The notes under the pieces were generated by a model that saw only the letters and a program-made list of their open reading frames with translations, did no database searches and was not told where the DNA came from. The position numbers and the translations under genes were made by a program. Shown in pieces: positions 1 through 8,580 of a DNA stretch of 64,000 bases. The first letter of the stretch is position 1. Each line of letters opens with the position of its first letter. Origin of the DNA: Thalassobacillus sp043497085 (GTDB lineage Bacteria > Bacillota > Bacilli > Bacillales > Halobacillaceae); the NCBI GenBank assembly GCA_043497085.1, contig JBIEKI010000001.1; one strand, 5' to 3'.

Positions 1-23
1 GAAGCAAAGAGCTTGTAAAATAA
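1..23 (+). other. Probable tail of an upstream gene, possibly glutamate synthase large subunit
   Basis: Two of the three plus-strand frames end here, at TAA 16-18 and TAA 21-23, directly before the gltD ribosome site. In Bacillaceae the large glutamate synthase subunit normally lies immediately upstream of the small one, so these bases are probably its last codons. Too little sequence is present to choose the frame or prove identity. Confidence 0.3.
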
Positions 24-41
24 TAAGAGGAGGGGGATACG

Positions 42-1529
42 ATGGGAAAAGCAACAGGATTTATGGAATACGAACGCCAATCACAACGTGAACGTGACCC
101 TTCTGAACGCACGAAAGATTGGTCGGATTATACAGCTCCGATGAAAGAAGAAGAGGTCCAAATTCAAGGGGCGCGCTGCATGGACTGCGGCGTTCCTACT
201 TGTCATACAGGTACAGAGATTAAAGGGCAGACAACAGGGTGTCCGGTCAATCACCTGATTCCGGAATGGAATGACCTGGTTTACCGTGGCCAATGGCAGG
301 AAGCCCTGAAAAAGGAGCATGAGCGCAACAACTTCCCTGAGTTTACCGGCATTGCCTGCCCGGCACCTTGTGAAGGAGCCTGCGTCCTTGGCATCAATGA
401 ACCGCCCGTGGCTATCCGTAGCGTGGAGCGCGCCATCATTGAAAAAGGTTTTGAAGAAGGTTGGGTAAAACCGGAACCGCCAGCTCAGCGTACAGGTAAG
501 AAGGTGGCCGTAGTAGGCTCTGGTCCTGCTGGTCTTGCTTCTGCTGCCCAGTTGAACAAAGCTGGCCACTGGGTGACTGTATTTGAACGCAGCGACCGTG
601 TCGGCGGCCTTTTGACATACGGTATTCCTGAAATGAAACTTTCCTATGAAATTGTCGAGCGCCGTGTAAACATTTTGAAAGCAGAAGGAATAGAATTTGT
701 CACAAACACTGAGGTTGGTAAGGATTATCCGGAAGACAAACTGCGTGCGGATTTTGACTCTGTCATCCTCTGTGGCGGTTCAACTGTCCACCGCAATATC
801 CCTGCCGATGGGAGAGAACTGAAGGGAATCCATTACGCCATGGACTTCCTGCACGCCAACACCAAGAGCCTGTTAGACTCCAACCATGAAGACGGCAACT
901 ATATTTCCGCCAAAGATAAGGATGTTATTGTCATCGGCGGAGGCGATACAGGTACAGACTGTCTTGCTACTTCTGTGCGACATAACTGTAAAAGTCTTAC
1001 CCAATTCGATATTTATGATAAAAAGCTTTCTGCACGTGATACCGAAGATAATCCATGGCCACAGTGGCCAGTTGTTCACCGCGTAGAGTATGGTCATAAA
1101 GAAGCTGCATCAGTCCTGGGGGATGACCCGCGTGCTTATGCAGTTATGACTAAAAAGTTCGTCGGTGATGAAAACGGTCATGTCAAAGAAGTCCATACCA
1201 TCAACGTCAAGTTGACGAAGGATGAGAATGGCAAGCGAATCCGTGAAGAAATTCCAGGCACCGAAAAAGTATGGCCGGCGGACCTTGTGTTACTGGCTAT
1301 CGGGTTCCAAGGTCCAGAACAAGACCTGATCAACCAGCTTGGAATAGAAACTACAGAACGCTCTACGATTAAAGCAGAATATGGTGATTACCGCACAAAT
1401 GTCGAAGGCGTATTTGCTGCCGGAGACATGCGCCGTGGCCAAAGCCTGATCGTCTGGGCTATCAACGAAGGACGGGAAGCAGCACGCGAATGCGACCGCT
1501 ACCTTATGGGCTCAACAGTATTGCCATAA
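42..1529 (+). CDS. gltD: Glutamate synthase (NADPH) small subunit
   Basis: Encodes the 495-residue beta subunit of glutamate synthase, which takes electrons from NADPH through FAD to the large subunit that makes glutamate from glutamine and 2-oxoglutarate. The N-terminus carries the cysteine clusters of the Fe-S domain (CMDCGVPTCH, then CPAPCEGAC). A first dinucleotide-binding motif follows (VVGSGPAGLASA, near residue 157), then a second (VIGGGDTGTDC, near 300), and a C-terminal FAD motif (GVFAAGDMRRGQS). Length is normal for the family. The ATG follows a strong AGGAGGGGG site. The large subunit is expected just upstream, outside the window. The enzyme is cytoplasmic. Confidence 0.95.
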   Translation: MGKATGFMEYERQSQRERDPSERTKDWSDYTAPMKEEEVQIQGARCMDCGVPTCHTGTEIKGQTTGCPVNHLIPEWNDLVYRGQWQEALKKEHERNNFPEFTGIACPAPCEGACVLGINEPPVAIRSVERAIIEKGFEEGWVKPEPPAQRTGKKVAVVGSGPAGLASAAQLNKAGHWVTVFERSDRVGGLLTYGIPEMKLSYEIVERRVNILKAEGIEFVTNTEVGKDYPEDKLRADFDSVILCGGSTVHRNIPADGRELKGIHYAMDFLHANTKSLLDSNHEDGNYISAKDKDVIVIGGGDTGTDCLATSVRHNCKSLTQFDIYDKKLSARDTEDNPWPQWPVVHRVEYGHKEAASVLGDDPRAYAVMTKKFVGDENGHVKEVHTINVKLTKDENGKRIREEIPGTEKVWPADLVLLAIGFQGPEQDLINQLGIETTERSTIKAEYGDYRTNVEGVFAAGDMRRGQSLIVWAINEGREAARECDRYLMGSTVLP

Positions 1530-1560
1530 CGTTTCCAATGAAAGTGTAAATCTCACACAT

Positions 1561-1593
1561 AAAATCGTCCAGGATTCCACTGGGCGATTTTTT
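1561..1593 (+). terminator. Rho-independent terminator of gltD
   Basis: An AAATCGTCCAG arm pairs with CTGGGCGATTT and is followed by a T run. It ends the glutamate synthase transcript about 30 nt after the stop codon. Confidence 0.85.
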
Positions 1594-1746
1594 AGTACCC
1601 TATGGAAAGGGCTTCTTACCAGAGTTAAAACCTTATGGAGTGTTCCTTGAGGGATGACCGGCCATCCGTGATAAAATGCTAGATAACGATATAATTTAAT
1701 TTTTTGAACATAAGCTAGGAGTAGTACAAGTAGTGGAGGTGGGCGC

Positions 1747-3015
1747 GTGAAAAAGCGGTTTGCAGTTTGGACTGCTGGCATCTATATCGTCTATGCCCTA
1801 ATCATGGGGCTTTACTTATTCTGGTGGGCAGATAACGGGGTCCCTGCTTCCTACCAGGGAACTGCGGCAGACCCCGCAACGTTTATGACAGATCGTGAGC
1901 TGCAGCTAAGCCAGGAATATTCCCGCTATCAATCCATGATGTTCTTCCTGGGTTTACCGCTGGAGTGGATCATTTACCTTGGCGTGCTGGTACTTGGCAT
2001 CTCAAAAGTGTTTAAGAATTTCGGAGAGCGTGTCTCCCGGTTTTCATGGATCAACATCCCGATCTACGTCCTGCTTTTATCTGTTTTGACCTGGATAGTG
2101 ACCTTCCCGTTCGATTTTATAAGGCGTTCCTTGTCGATCAACTATGGGATAGGGACACAAAGCTTTTCTGGCTGGATGCGTGATCAAATGATCAGCTTTT
2201 GGATCAGCACCCTGATTATGGCCGTTCTCATCACTGTTCTCTATGTATTGATCCGTCGTTTTGAAAAACGATGGTGGCTGTATGCCTGGATGCTGCTCGT
2301 TCCATTTTTAATATTCATGATGTATATCCAGCCTGTCGTCATCGATCCGCTTTATAATGATTTTTCCAGACTCAGCAACCCGCAGCTGGAAGAAAAGATA
2401 CTCTCTCTTGCTGAGCAGGCTGACATTCCTGCTGATCGCGTCTATGAAGTAGACATGTCAGAAAAAACAAATGCGATGAACGCTTATGTTAATGGTATCG
2501 GATCGAATCTCCGCATCGTTTTATGGGATACCACCCTGAATAAGCTGAATGAAAATGAAGTGTTGTTCATCATGGCTCATGAGATCGGTCATTACGTGAA
2601 GAACCATTTATTCTGGATGCTGGCTGGCTCCATCGCCGTCACCTTTGTCGGTATGTACTTAGGTTATCGACTCTTCCATGCAGCACTAAGGAAATGGGGG
2701 GACGCCTGGGGTGTCAAGCGTGTAACAGATATAGCATCTCTGCCGGCACTGCTGTTAATTTTCAGCTTGTTTTCGTTCATCGTAAGCCCGATCGAACTCA
2801 CTATTTCCCGTGGAGCGGAAAAATCAGCAGATGAATATGCCATTGAAATGACCGGAGACCCAGAAGCTGCGGTCGGTTCCTTCCAGCAATTAACCGTTAC
2901 AGCTCTCAGTGATGTCCATCCCCCTGTCCTGGTGAAGTATTTACGGTATGGGCACCCTACCATGATGGAACGAATTTCTATGCTGGAAAGTTATCAGGAT
3001 ACTCCAGACGAATAA
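1747..3015 (+). CDS. M48 family membrane zinc metalloprotease (Ste24/CAAX protease-like)
   Basis: A 422-residue integral membrane protease. The zinc motif HEIGH is at residues 278-282 and a downstream EKSADEYA segment supplies the third ligand (ExxxD type). The long N-terminal part has several membrane helices and matches the CAAX-protease N-terminal domain of Ste24-type enzymes rather than the short HtpX form. Start is GTG, placed 5 nt after a GGAGGTG ribosome site. In this family the protein cleaves membrane or misfolded proteins, but the substrate cannot be told from sequence. It is monocistronic, between two terminators. Confidence 0.88.
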   Translation: MKKRFAVWTAGIYIVYALIMGLYLFWWADNGVPASYQGTAADPATFMTDRELQLSQEYSRYQSMMFFLGLPLEWIIYLGVLVLGISKVFKNFGERVSRFSWINIPIYVLLLSVLTWIVTFPFDFIRRSLSINYGIGTQSFSGWMRDQMISFWISTLIMAVLITVLYVLIRRFEKRWWLYAWMLLVPFLIFMMYIQPVVIDPLYNDFSRLSNPQLEEKILSLAEQADIPADRVYEVDMSEKTNAMNAYVNGIGSNLRIVLWDTTLNKLNENEVLFIMAHEIGHYVKNHLFWMLAGSIAVTFVGMYLGYRLFHAALRKWGDAWGVKRVTDIASLPALLLIFSLFSFIVSPIELTISRGAEKSADEYAIEMTGDPEAAVGSFQQLTVTALSDVHPPVLVKYLRYGHPTMMERISMLESYQDTPDE

Positions 3016-3049
3016 AAAGGAGCCAGGTCATTGCTTGCCTGGCTCCTTT
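3016..3049. terminator. Bidirectional terminator between convergent genes
   Basis: AAAGGAGCCAGG pairs with CCTGGCTCCTTT, with A/T runs on both sides. It lies between the M48 protease gene and the convergent luciferase-like gene and can serve both. Confidence 0.8.
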
Positions 3050-3054
3050 ACTAT

Positions 3055-4086
3055 TTATTTTCCATTCACAATATCTGCGACAATTTCAAATGAACGAAGC
3101 CGCTTCTGATGATCATAGATTTGGGAAGTGACCATAATTTCATCTGCTTTTGTTTCCTCGATGAATTCTTCCAGCTTGTGCTTGACGGTCTCCTTACTTC
3201 CGATAATGGAAGCCCCTAGCTGTTGCTGCAGTGCTGCATGCTCATGCGGAGACCATAGCTCGTCCATATTTTCTACAGGCGGCTGCAATGGTGCTTCATC
3301 ATTGCGTATCAAATTCAGGAACTGCTGATAAAGCGAGGTTGCCAGATATTCCGCTTCCTCATCTGTCTCAGCCGCAATCACATTCAAGCCTAACATGGCA
3401 TGTGGTTTCTCGAGTGTTTCAGACGGCTGGAAGTGGCGGCGGTACAAATCAAGTGCAGCCATTGTATTATTTGGTGAAAAGTGACTGGCAAAGGAAAACG
3501 GCAAACCAAGCTGCCCGGAAAGCTGCGCACTGAATCCGCTGGAACCTAGTAACCAAATCGGGATATCCAATCCTTGTCCAGGAACCGCACGGATAGGCGT
3601 AGGACTCGTTGCTAACGAAGGATCAAAATAAGCTCTTAATTCCTGTAATTGTTGCGGAAAATCCTGACCATCACTTCTACGTCCCCGTCTCAACGCCTGG
3701 GCAGTCATCTGGTCCGTACCAGGAGCACGCCCAAGACCGAGGTCAATCCGTCCAGGGTAAAGGGACTCTAAGGTGCCAAACTGCTCTGCGATTACCAATG
3801 GCGCATGGTTAGGAAGCATGATACCGCCAGACCCGACCCGGATCTTTGAGGTGTTTTCAGCGACATGACCGATTAACACAGAGGTGGCCGAGCTTGCGAT
3901 AAAGGGCATATTATGATGTTCTGCCATCCAATACCGATTGTAGCCCAATTCTTCTGTGTGCTGGGCAAGTTCGATCATATTTTTAAAGGCATCTGCCGGT
4001 GTCCCGCCTTCTACAATCGGTGCGAGGTCAAGCACCGAAAATGGTATCTCATGCATTTGTTTATGTTCTACACTCATTTTATTCAT
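3055..4086 (-). CDS. LLM class flavin-dependent oxidoreductase (luciferase-like monooxygenase)
   Basis: A 343-residue TIM-barrel flavin monooxygenase of the bacterial-luciferase superfamily. Family signatures include an N-terminal PFSVLDLAPIVEGG, the segment RYWMAEHHNMP (MAEHH is typical of the MsnO8/YceB-type subgroup), and GLGRAPGTDQMT. Such enzymes use FMNH2 supplied by a reductase to oxygenate small organic substrates; the substrate here is unknown. The initiation codon is uncertain: an AGAAG ribosome site sits too near the first ATG (4086) and is better spaced for a second in-frame ATG at 4077. The gene is monocistronic. Confidence 0.85.
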   Translation of the reverse strand: MNKMSVEHKQMHEIPFSVLDLAPIVEGGTPADAFKNMIELAQHTEELGYNRYWMAEHHNMPFIASSATSVLIGHVAENTSKIRVGSGGIMLPNHAPLVIAEQFGTLESLYPGRIDLGLGRAPGTDQMTAQALRRGRRSDGQDFPQQLQELRAYFDPSLATSPTPIRAVPGQGLDIPIWLLGSSGFSAQLSGQLGLPFSFASHFSPNNTMAALDLYRRHFQPSETLEKPHAMLGLNVIAAETDEEAEYLATSLYQQFLNLIRNDEAPLQPPVENMDELWSPHEHAALQQQLGASIIGSKETVKHKLEEFIEETKADEIMVTSQIYDHQKRLRSFEIVADIVNGK

Positions 4087-4176
4087 CTTCTTTCTTTTAA
4101 AAATTTGCTTTGTAAAATCTCAGTATTGCTTCTACAGATAAGCTCCCTTTACATGAAGACTCAGTTTCAAGGTAGT

Positions 4177-4472
4177 GGGTCCGTTACTATAAGAGTAATG
4201 GGATGGTCTTGGAAACGACTCGCTTTCCAGCTTCATCGCCTAGACACTCGCTACATAAGCAATCCATCAACGGGAAGAAAGAGCCCTTCCCTTTTGCTGT
4301 TCTGCTTATGCGTGTCGTGTCTCCCAAGGCGATTACGCATTCATTTCTTTCCTGCGGGGGACCTGGCAAGCTTCCTCGGGCTAAAGCCCTGTGGGATCTC
4401 GCCTAGCCCCTTCTCCCGCGGGAGTCTCGCCGTTTCCCTTCCCATCCAGCCAGTTTAGTACTAAACGGACCC
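4177..4472 (-). repeat. Inverted-repeat-bounded intergenic element, copy A
   Basis: The 898-bp gap between 4087 and 4984 has no convincing gene but holds two related elements. Copy A is bounded by a perfect 9-bp inverted repeat, GGGTCCGTT (4177-4185) and AACGGACCC (4464-4472). Read on the minus strand it begins with GAAACGGCGAGACTCCCG and ends with GAAAGCGAGTCGTTTCC, the same ends as copy B, but its centre is about 120 bp longer. It looks like a non-autonomous mobile or REP-like structured repeat. I recall similar sequences scattered between genes of many Bacillaceae, but this was not checked. Confidence 0.7.
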
Positions 4473-4580
4473 TTCAAAAAGAGAAAGAATGTAGCTGAAA
4501 CCTTCATGTTGACGCATTTATAAAGGATATAAAGGCGTCAAAGTCTTCTTTCTAATATCATGGGCTCTTTCCACAAGGGT

Positions 4581-4751
4581 GATTTCGAGAACTTCCTATT
4601 ATGGCAAGGGGCGTAGGGAAACGGTGAGACTCCTGTGGGAGTTGAGTGATAGATGAGGCCCCGCAAGGCGAAGCCTGAGGAGACTCAGCACACGCCCACG
4701 GAAAGCGAATCGTTTCCCGGAGCTCCTAAACTAAAACAATATCTCGAAATC
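4581..4751 (+). repeat. Inverted-repeat-bounded intergenic element, copy B
   Basis: This shorter element is bounded by a perfect 10-bp inverted repeat, GATTTCGAGA (4581-4590) and TCTCGAAATC (4742-4751). Inside, GGGAAACGGTGAGACTCC near 4617 pairs with GAAAGCGAATCGTTTCCC near 4701-4718, giving a long foldable stem. Its core matches copy A but on the opposite strand. No open frame here resembles a protein. Confidence 0.72.
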
Positions 4752-4906
4752 AGGTCTTCGACTTTACGGACCAGTAGTTGAATAGGCCTCTTAAAATCAC
4801 CAAGCTTATCTATGTGACTTAGTTTAACAATTGTAAGAATTACTCACCAAATGAAATGATTGAAGTGTTGTCCGGGAATGCGTTAAGTCGGAATAGCAAT
4901 AAAAAG

Positions 4907-4935
4907 AAAAGCCCAGGCGATATCGCCGGGCTTTT
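4907..4935 (-). terminator. Terminator of the C26 hydrolase / TRAP operon
   Basis: AAAAGCCC and GGGCTTTT pair, with an inner GGCGA/TCGCC stem and one bulged base. It lies 50 bp beyond the stop codon of the 4985-5728 gene and ends the three-gene minus-strand operon. Confidence 0.8.
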
Positions 4936-4984
4936 AGGGGATTGGATAAAGGGTTTCAAACGGAAGCCAAACTATCATCCAATA

Positions 4985-5728
4985 TTAGGAATACGTTTTT
5001 GAATGACTATATTGCAATGCCGCATCCTTAAAGCAATCAAATAACAATGACCATCTGGGCTCGTCCGCATAGAGCTGTTCCGGGTGAAATTGCAGTCCCA
5101 TTAACCATTTATCATCCTCGCTTTCTATCGCTTCTATGAGAAGGTCGTCTTCAGACCAGGCAACAGGCTTGAGACCTTTTCCTATCTCAGAAATCACCTG
5201 ACGATGTCTGGAATTCACTTGAAGTGGATCATTGCCAACCATTTTTGAAAGTTTACTGGATTCTTCAAGCGTTAAACGGTGCGTAGGGACCGATCCTTCC
5301 ATCCCCATCACTTCCTGATGGTGGTGGCTGGTTTTGAGGTTTTGCAATGTACCTTCATATATTTCATTTATCATTTGCATTCCACGGCACACTCCCAGTA
5401 CAGGCAGCCCCATTTCAACCGCCTTTTCCAATAGTACTTTCTCATACGTAAAACGCGTACTGCCAGTTTCACTCAGCTTAGTAGAAACAGACAATGGTTT
5501 ATTGAGATTAAGGTAGCCCCCGCCAGTCATAAGCAGGCCATCCAATTTGGCTAGGTAAGCTGGCACATCCTCTGTGCTATCCAATACTGGAATTAGTACA
5601 GGGTGCATACCATGGGCTTCTAACGCTTGAATGTAATCACGTTCTACATACAACAATGGATGCTTGGGGTATAAATCATCTTCTTTTCCTTCATCGATAT
5701 GGATAGTGACACCGATCCATGGTTTCAA
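4985..5728 (-). CDS. Class I glutamine amidotransferase-like hydrolase (peptidase C26, PuuD-like)
   Basis: A 247-residue member of the gamma-glutamyl-GABA hydrolase group. The nucleophile elbow GVCRGMQMIN contains the catalytic Cys, and LQFHPEQL near the C-terminus supplies the His and Glu of the triad. Family members cleave gamma-glutamyl amide bonds in small molecules. Start is TTG, 5 nt after GAGGTGAT. It is the last gene of an operon with the TRAP-type permease and a small membrane protein (19-bp gap), so its substrate is probably a compound imported by that permease. The substrate is inferred, not known. Confidence 0.85.
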   Translation of the reverse strand: MKPWIGVTIHIDEGKEDDLYPKHPLLYVERDYIQALEAHGMHPVLIPVLDSTEDVPAYLAKLDGLLMTGGGYLNLNKPLSVSTKLSETGSTRFTYEKVLLEKAVEMGLPVLGVCRGMQMINEIYEGTLQNLKTSHHHQEVMGMEGSVPTHRLTLEESSKLSKMVGNDPLQVNSRHRQVISEIGKGLKPVAWSEDDLLIEAIESEDDKWLMGLQFHPEQLYADEPRWSLLFDCFKDAALQYSHSKTYS

Positions 5729-5747
5729 ACGTGATCACCTCTTTTCC

Positions 5748-6056
5748 TTACATTGCTTTTTCTATCTTAGCATTATTGATTTCTTTTTCGGCTGCTTGTT
5801 TAGATTCGGATTTGAGCGTCAGGCTGTGTTCTTTCGACGCATACGTATGAACAATGCCGACTACCATGGCAATCGCTGCAAACCGAATACCCCAACTCAT
5901 CATCTTGCCAGCCAACACAGCGATCGCTTCCCCGCTGCCACCTCCAATGATAAAGGAAGCACCAAACATCAAAGCAGTAAGCAAACCTAGAGCCATTGTC
6001 AGAAAAGCAATCCATCCATAAAGGTTAGCAAAAATATTGGAAATTTTATTTTTCAT
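5748..6056 (-). CDS. Small membrane protein linked to the TRAP-type permease
   Basis: A 102-residue protein with two predicted membrane helices, about residues 12-38 and 46-74, and a charged Lys/Glu-rich cytoplasmic tail. I recognise no named family. It starts 16 nt after the permease stop codon, with GGAGGTG 8 nt before the ATG at 6056; an in-frame upstream codon at 6083 overlaps the permease gene and lacks this site. Its position suggests a small permease subunit working like DctQ, though it is shorter than known DctQ proteins and has fewer helices. Confidence 0.75.
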   Translation of the reverse strand: MKNKISNIFANLYGWIAFLTMALGLLTALMFGASFIIGGGSGEAIAVLAGKMMSWGIRFAAIAMVVGIVHTYASKEHSLTLKSESKQAAEKEINNAKIEKAM

Positions 6057-6072
6057 GCTAAACACCTCCAAG

Positions 6073-7443
6073 TTATAGTCCAAAAATCGGTAGAACGCCT
6101 GTTAACAAAATGATACTTAAAAGCACATGGAGTAATATCCATATAATCGCCAGCTTTGAGGTCTCTTTGAACCCTGAACCAGCAATTCCCATAGCTACGA
6201 ACAGCCCAAGTGCAAGTGGAGGGGTCATTCCTTCCAAAGCACCGGTCATAGCAGGAAGCATAAGCGCAAACAGTACTGGATCGCCGCCTAAAGCGCCAAA
6301 CGCTCCGATCATAGCTCCACCCAGAATGGCGATTTGGGCTGATCCTGGAAGCACCATTCCAAGTATCATGAAGAAAAACGGAAGCAGGACAATCATGACG
6401 GGAGCAGTCATTCCCATGGAGACGAACCAATTACGGACGACTTCTTCCATCTGCATCCCAATGAATACCTGTGAAGTGGCATAGGCCATATAAATGGTGA
6501 CACCAATCGGAACCACTTGAGGCAAGGATTCTTTGAAAACTTCAACTAACCGGTCAAGGTGAGAGCGAGTGGTGTTGAAGAATGCTTTCTTTCCAATCCC
6601 AATTGCATAAGCACCTGCAATAGCAGGAGTGAACATCAATACCGATGATGAAAATGCTTCAGAGCCGTCAGCACCGATACGGGCGGTGATGAAATCTTTG
6701 AACTGGGCATCAGCGAACAATGGAACAAAAATCAAGGCTGGTAAAATCAATGCCGGCCAGCCAATACGGAAGCTCTTCTTAAAGGATGGAAGTTCTTTTT
6801 TAGCAATAGGCTGAACTTTATAATATTTGCAAAGCCCCCATAGTGTTAGCCAACGCTGAACGAAAAACCATAAGCCTATTCCGTAGGCAGCTATGATCCA
6901 TTGACTTAGCGTAATACTCCCTGGGTTAACTTCATTCAAAATTCCAAACGTAAGAAGGACGATACCAGACGGAGGGACAATGTTACCTAACATACTAGAG
7001 GACATTTCAGTAGTAGCAGCTAATGGGGCAGGGTAGCCTGCTTTTTTCATGGTCGGTATTGTGAAAACGCCGGTAGCTGCAACGTTTCCTGGTCCAGTAC
7101 CTGAAAGGGAAGCCATAAATGTACTTCCTAACAGAGAGACGTAACCAGCACCACCCCGGAATTTACCGACGAGCGATAACATCAGGTTGATGATTCTTTG
7201 TACGACTTTCGTAGCGTCAAACAACACCGCAACGACCATAAAAGCGAAAATGGCATAGAATAGACTGCTTGTTGATGGATAAAGCAGGGAGGACCACATG
7301 ATGTCCATTTGTCCTGAAATCAGGACGATAAAAAAGAAAGAGAGTGTCATTACCTCATACATCGGTCGTTTAAAACCAATAAACAGGACAGCAACAAAAA
7401 CGATTAAGCCTATCAAGTAGAACATAGGTAAAGGGATTCCCAT
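6073..7443 (-). CDS. TRAP-type (DctM-like) large permease subunit
   Basis: A 456-residue hydrophobic transporter with about 11-13 membrane segments. It carries conserved small-residue motifs of the DctM/ion-transporter superfamily, for example GTGPGNVAATGVFT and SSSMLGNIVPPSGIV. The ATG at 7443 is preceded by GGAGGTG; a codon 5 residues upstream would place the ribosome site inside the gene. No periplasmic-type solute-binding protein is encoded nearby, which is odd for TRAP systems, so it may work alone, with the 102-residue protein, or with a distant binding protein. The leader holds a cre-like site and a GntR-type operator, pointing to induction by the substrate and repression by glucose. 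Confidence 0.75.
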   Translation of the reverse strand: MGIPLPMFYLIGLIVFVAVLFIGFKRPMYEVMTLSFFFIVLISGQMDIMWSSLLYPSTSSLFYAIFAFMVVAVLFDATKVVQRIINLMLSLVGKFRGGAGYVSLLGSTFMASLSGTGPGNVAATGVFTIPTMKKAGYPAPLAATTEMSSSMLGNIVPPSGIVLLTFGILNEVNPGSITLSQWIIAAYGIGLWFFVQRWLTLWGLCKYYKVQPIAKKELPSFKKSFRIGWPALILPALIFVPLFADAQFKDFITARIGADGSEAFSSSVLMFTPAIAGAYAIGIGKKAFFNTTRSHLDRLVEVFKESLPQVVPIGVTIYMAYATSQVFIGMQMEEVVRNWFVSMGMTAPVMIVLLPFFFMILGMVLPGSAQIAILGGAMIGAFGALGGDPVLFALMLPAMTGALEGMTPPLALGLFVAMGIAGSGFKETSKLAIIWILLHVLLSIILLTGVLPIFGL

Positions 7444-7457
7444 TTCGCACACCTCCA

Positions 7458-7471
7458 TAAAAGCGCTTTCA
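7458..7471 (-). promoter_or_regulatory. Candidate CcpA cre site in the TRAP operon leader
   Basis: Read on the minus strand the sequence is TGAAAGCGCTTTTA, one mismatch from the catabolite-responsive element consensus TGWNANCGNTNWCA. It lies between the promoter and the permease start, where bound CcpA would act as a roadblock. Confidence 0.65.
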
Positions 7472-7512
7472 AATAATATTAAAAAAACTAAATCGACATT
7501 AACACCATTTCA

Positions 7513-7528
7513 ACTGGTTATAACATGT
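7513..7528. promoter_or_regulatory. Candidate GntR operator, TRAP operon side
   Basis: ACTGGTTATAACATGT has a dyad core GTTATAAC and resembles dre-type sites of HutC/UTRA regulators (ACTGGTCTAGACCAGT). The same 16 bases, within a 20-bp exact match, recur at 8617-8632 in front of the AtuA gene. It lies 12 bp downstream of the minus-strand -10 box. Confidence 0.72.
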
Positions 7529-7540
7529 AATGTATTTTCG

Positions 7541-7568
7541 ATTATATCAGATTATTGATAATTATCAA
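7541..7568 (-). promoter_or_regulatory. Promoter of the TRAP / C26 operon
   Basis: On the minus strand, TTGATA (7563-7568) and TATAAT (7541-7546) are separated by 16 bp. The operator follows directly. The -35 region is part of a perfect 14-bp palindrome, TTGATAATTATCAA (7555-7568), which may bind another factor. Confidence 0.65.
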
Positions 7569-7682
7569 ATAATTTTTTAGAAACTTTTATATTAGTATAT
7601 TTTAACAGGTGTATGGTTTTTATCTACCTCCAAATATTGTTATAATCAGTGCATACAACTATAAGAGATTGTTGGTGAAGAT

Positions 7683-8432
7683 ATGTTGAATTTGAAACGT
7701 GACCGCTCTACCCCACTATACATACAGTTAAAAAACGTGATAGAAGAGAAAATAAAAGCAGGGGAATGGGAGCCGGAACAGCAGATACCTTCAGAACGGG
7801 AACTGGGAAAAGAATATGAAGTAAGCAGGATCACGGTAAGGCAGGCAATCGACCTTGCTGTAAATGAAGGGTTATTATATCGTACCCACGGTAAGGGTAC
7901 CTTTGTGGCCACACCTACTATAAAGCAGGAATTGAGTAAAGTTGATAGCTTTCAATCTACATTATCCCAGCAGGGTCTGGTCGCTTCTACAGATATTGTG
8001 AAGGCGGAGATGGCTGTTACTGACCTTCAACTATCTACTTTATTGAATGTAGAAATGATGGAACGACTGTATAACCTGCAACTCGTTGGTTATGGCGATG
8101 AGCTGCCGATTGTTTTTTACGATAGCTTTTTTCCGGTTGATATTGGGGAACAAGTGACGGAAGCAGCCAAGAAAGAAAAGGATGCAGGACGGCCTTTTAC
8201 AACATTGGATTTATATAAAAATATAGCTGACATAGCCCCAACCCATAGTAAGCAGACATTCGAATCCGTATTAGCAGATGAGCGGATATCGAAAGTATTA
8301 AAGCTGAATGAAGTGACACCAATATTCAAAGTGACGTCTATCATTTATATGGGAGAAAGAGCGATTGAGTATCGAACCTCCTACTATAAAGGAGATAAAT
8401 ACAAATTCTTTATAACCAGATCCATCCAATGA
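7683..8432 (+). CDS. GntR family transcriptional regulator (HutC/UTRA type)
   Basis: A 249-residue regulator. The N-terminal winged helix contains PLYIQLKNVIEEKI and the recognition helix SRITVRQAIDLAVNEGLL followed by GKGTFV; the C-terminal part (about 85-249) is a UTRA ligand-binding domain. It is divergent from the TRAP operon and sits directly before the AtuA gene. The 16-bp operator found on both flanks is its likely target, so it probably represses both arms until an inducer binds. A TATAAT at 7641-7646 could serve as its own -10 box. A terminator follows, so AtuA is not read from this transcript. Confidence 0.9.
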   Translation: MLNLKRDRSTPLYIQLKNVIEEKIKAGEWEPEQQIPSERELGKEYEVSRITVRQAIDLAVNEGLLYRTHGKGTFVATPTIKQELSKVDSFQSTLSQQGLVASTDIVKAEMAVTDLQLSTLLNVEMMERLYNLQLVGYGDELPIVFYDSFFPVDIGEQVTEAAKKEKDAGRPFTTLDLYKNIADIAPTHSKQTFESVLADERISKVLKLNEVTPIFKVTSIIYMGERAIEYRTSYYKGDKYKFFITRSIQ

Positions 8433-8459
8433 ACCTATGAATAATAGGTTCATTTTTTT
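8431..8459 (+). terminator. Terminator of the GntR gene
   Basis: GAACCTAT and ATAGGTTC pair around a 5-nt loop, followed by seven T. The stem overlaps the stop codon. Confidence 0.85.
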
Positions 8460-8547
8460 GTGGTGTTTTTATCTTCTAACTTAGGAAGTTACGGAACATG
8501 AAACGTTTATTCGGCAGTCCTGCCAGTCCAGCTTATAAAAGAAATTA

Positions 8548-8561
8548 AGAAAACGCTATCT
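8548..8561 (+). promoter_or_regulatory. Candidate cre-like site upstream of the AtuA promoter
   Basis: AGAAAACGCTATCT keeps the central AACG core of a cre site but differs from consensus at both outermost bases. It lies about 20 bp upstream of the -35 box. Weaker than the cre site on the TRAP side. Confidence 0.35.
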
Positions 8562-8580
8562 TAAATTTTAAAATTCAGAA

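Noticed and set aside
3913..4458. Possible plus-strand proteins in the 4-kb gap
   Set aside because: They read antisense to the oxidoreductase gene or through repeat element A; composition is unlike real proteins and no family is recognisable.
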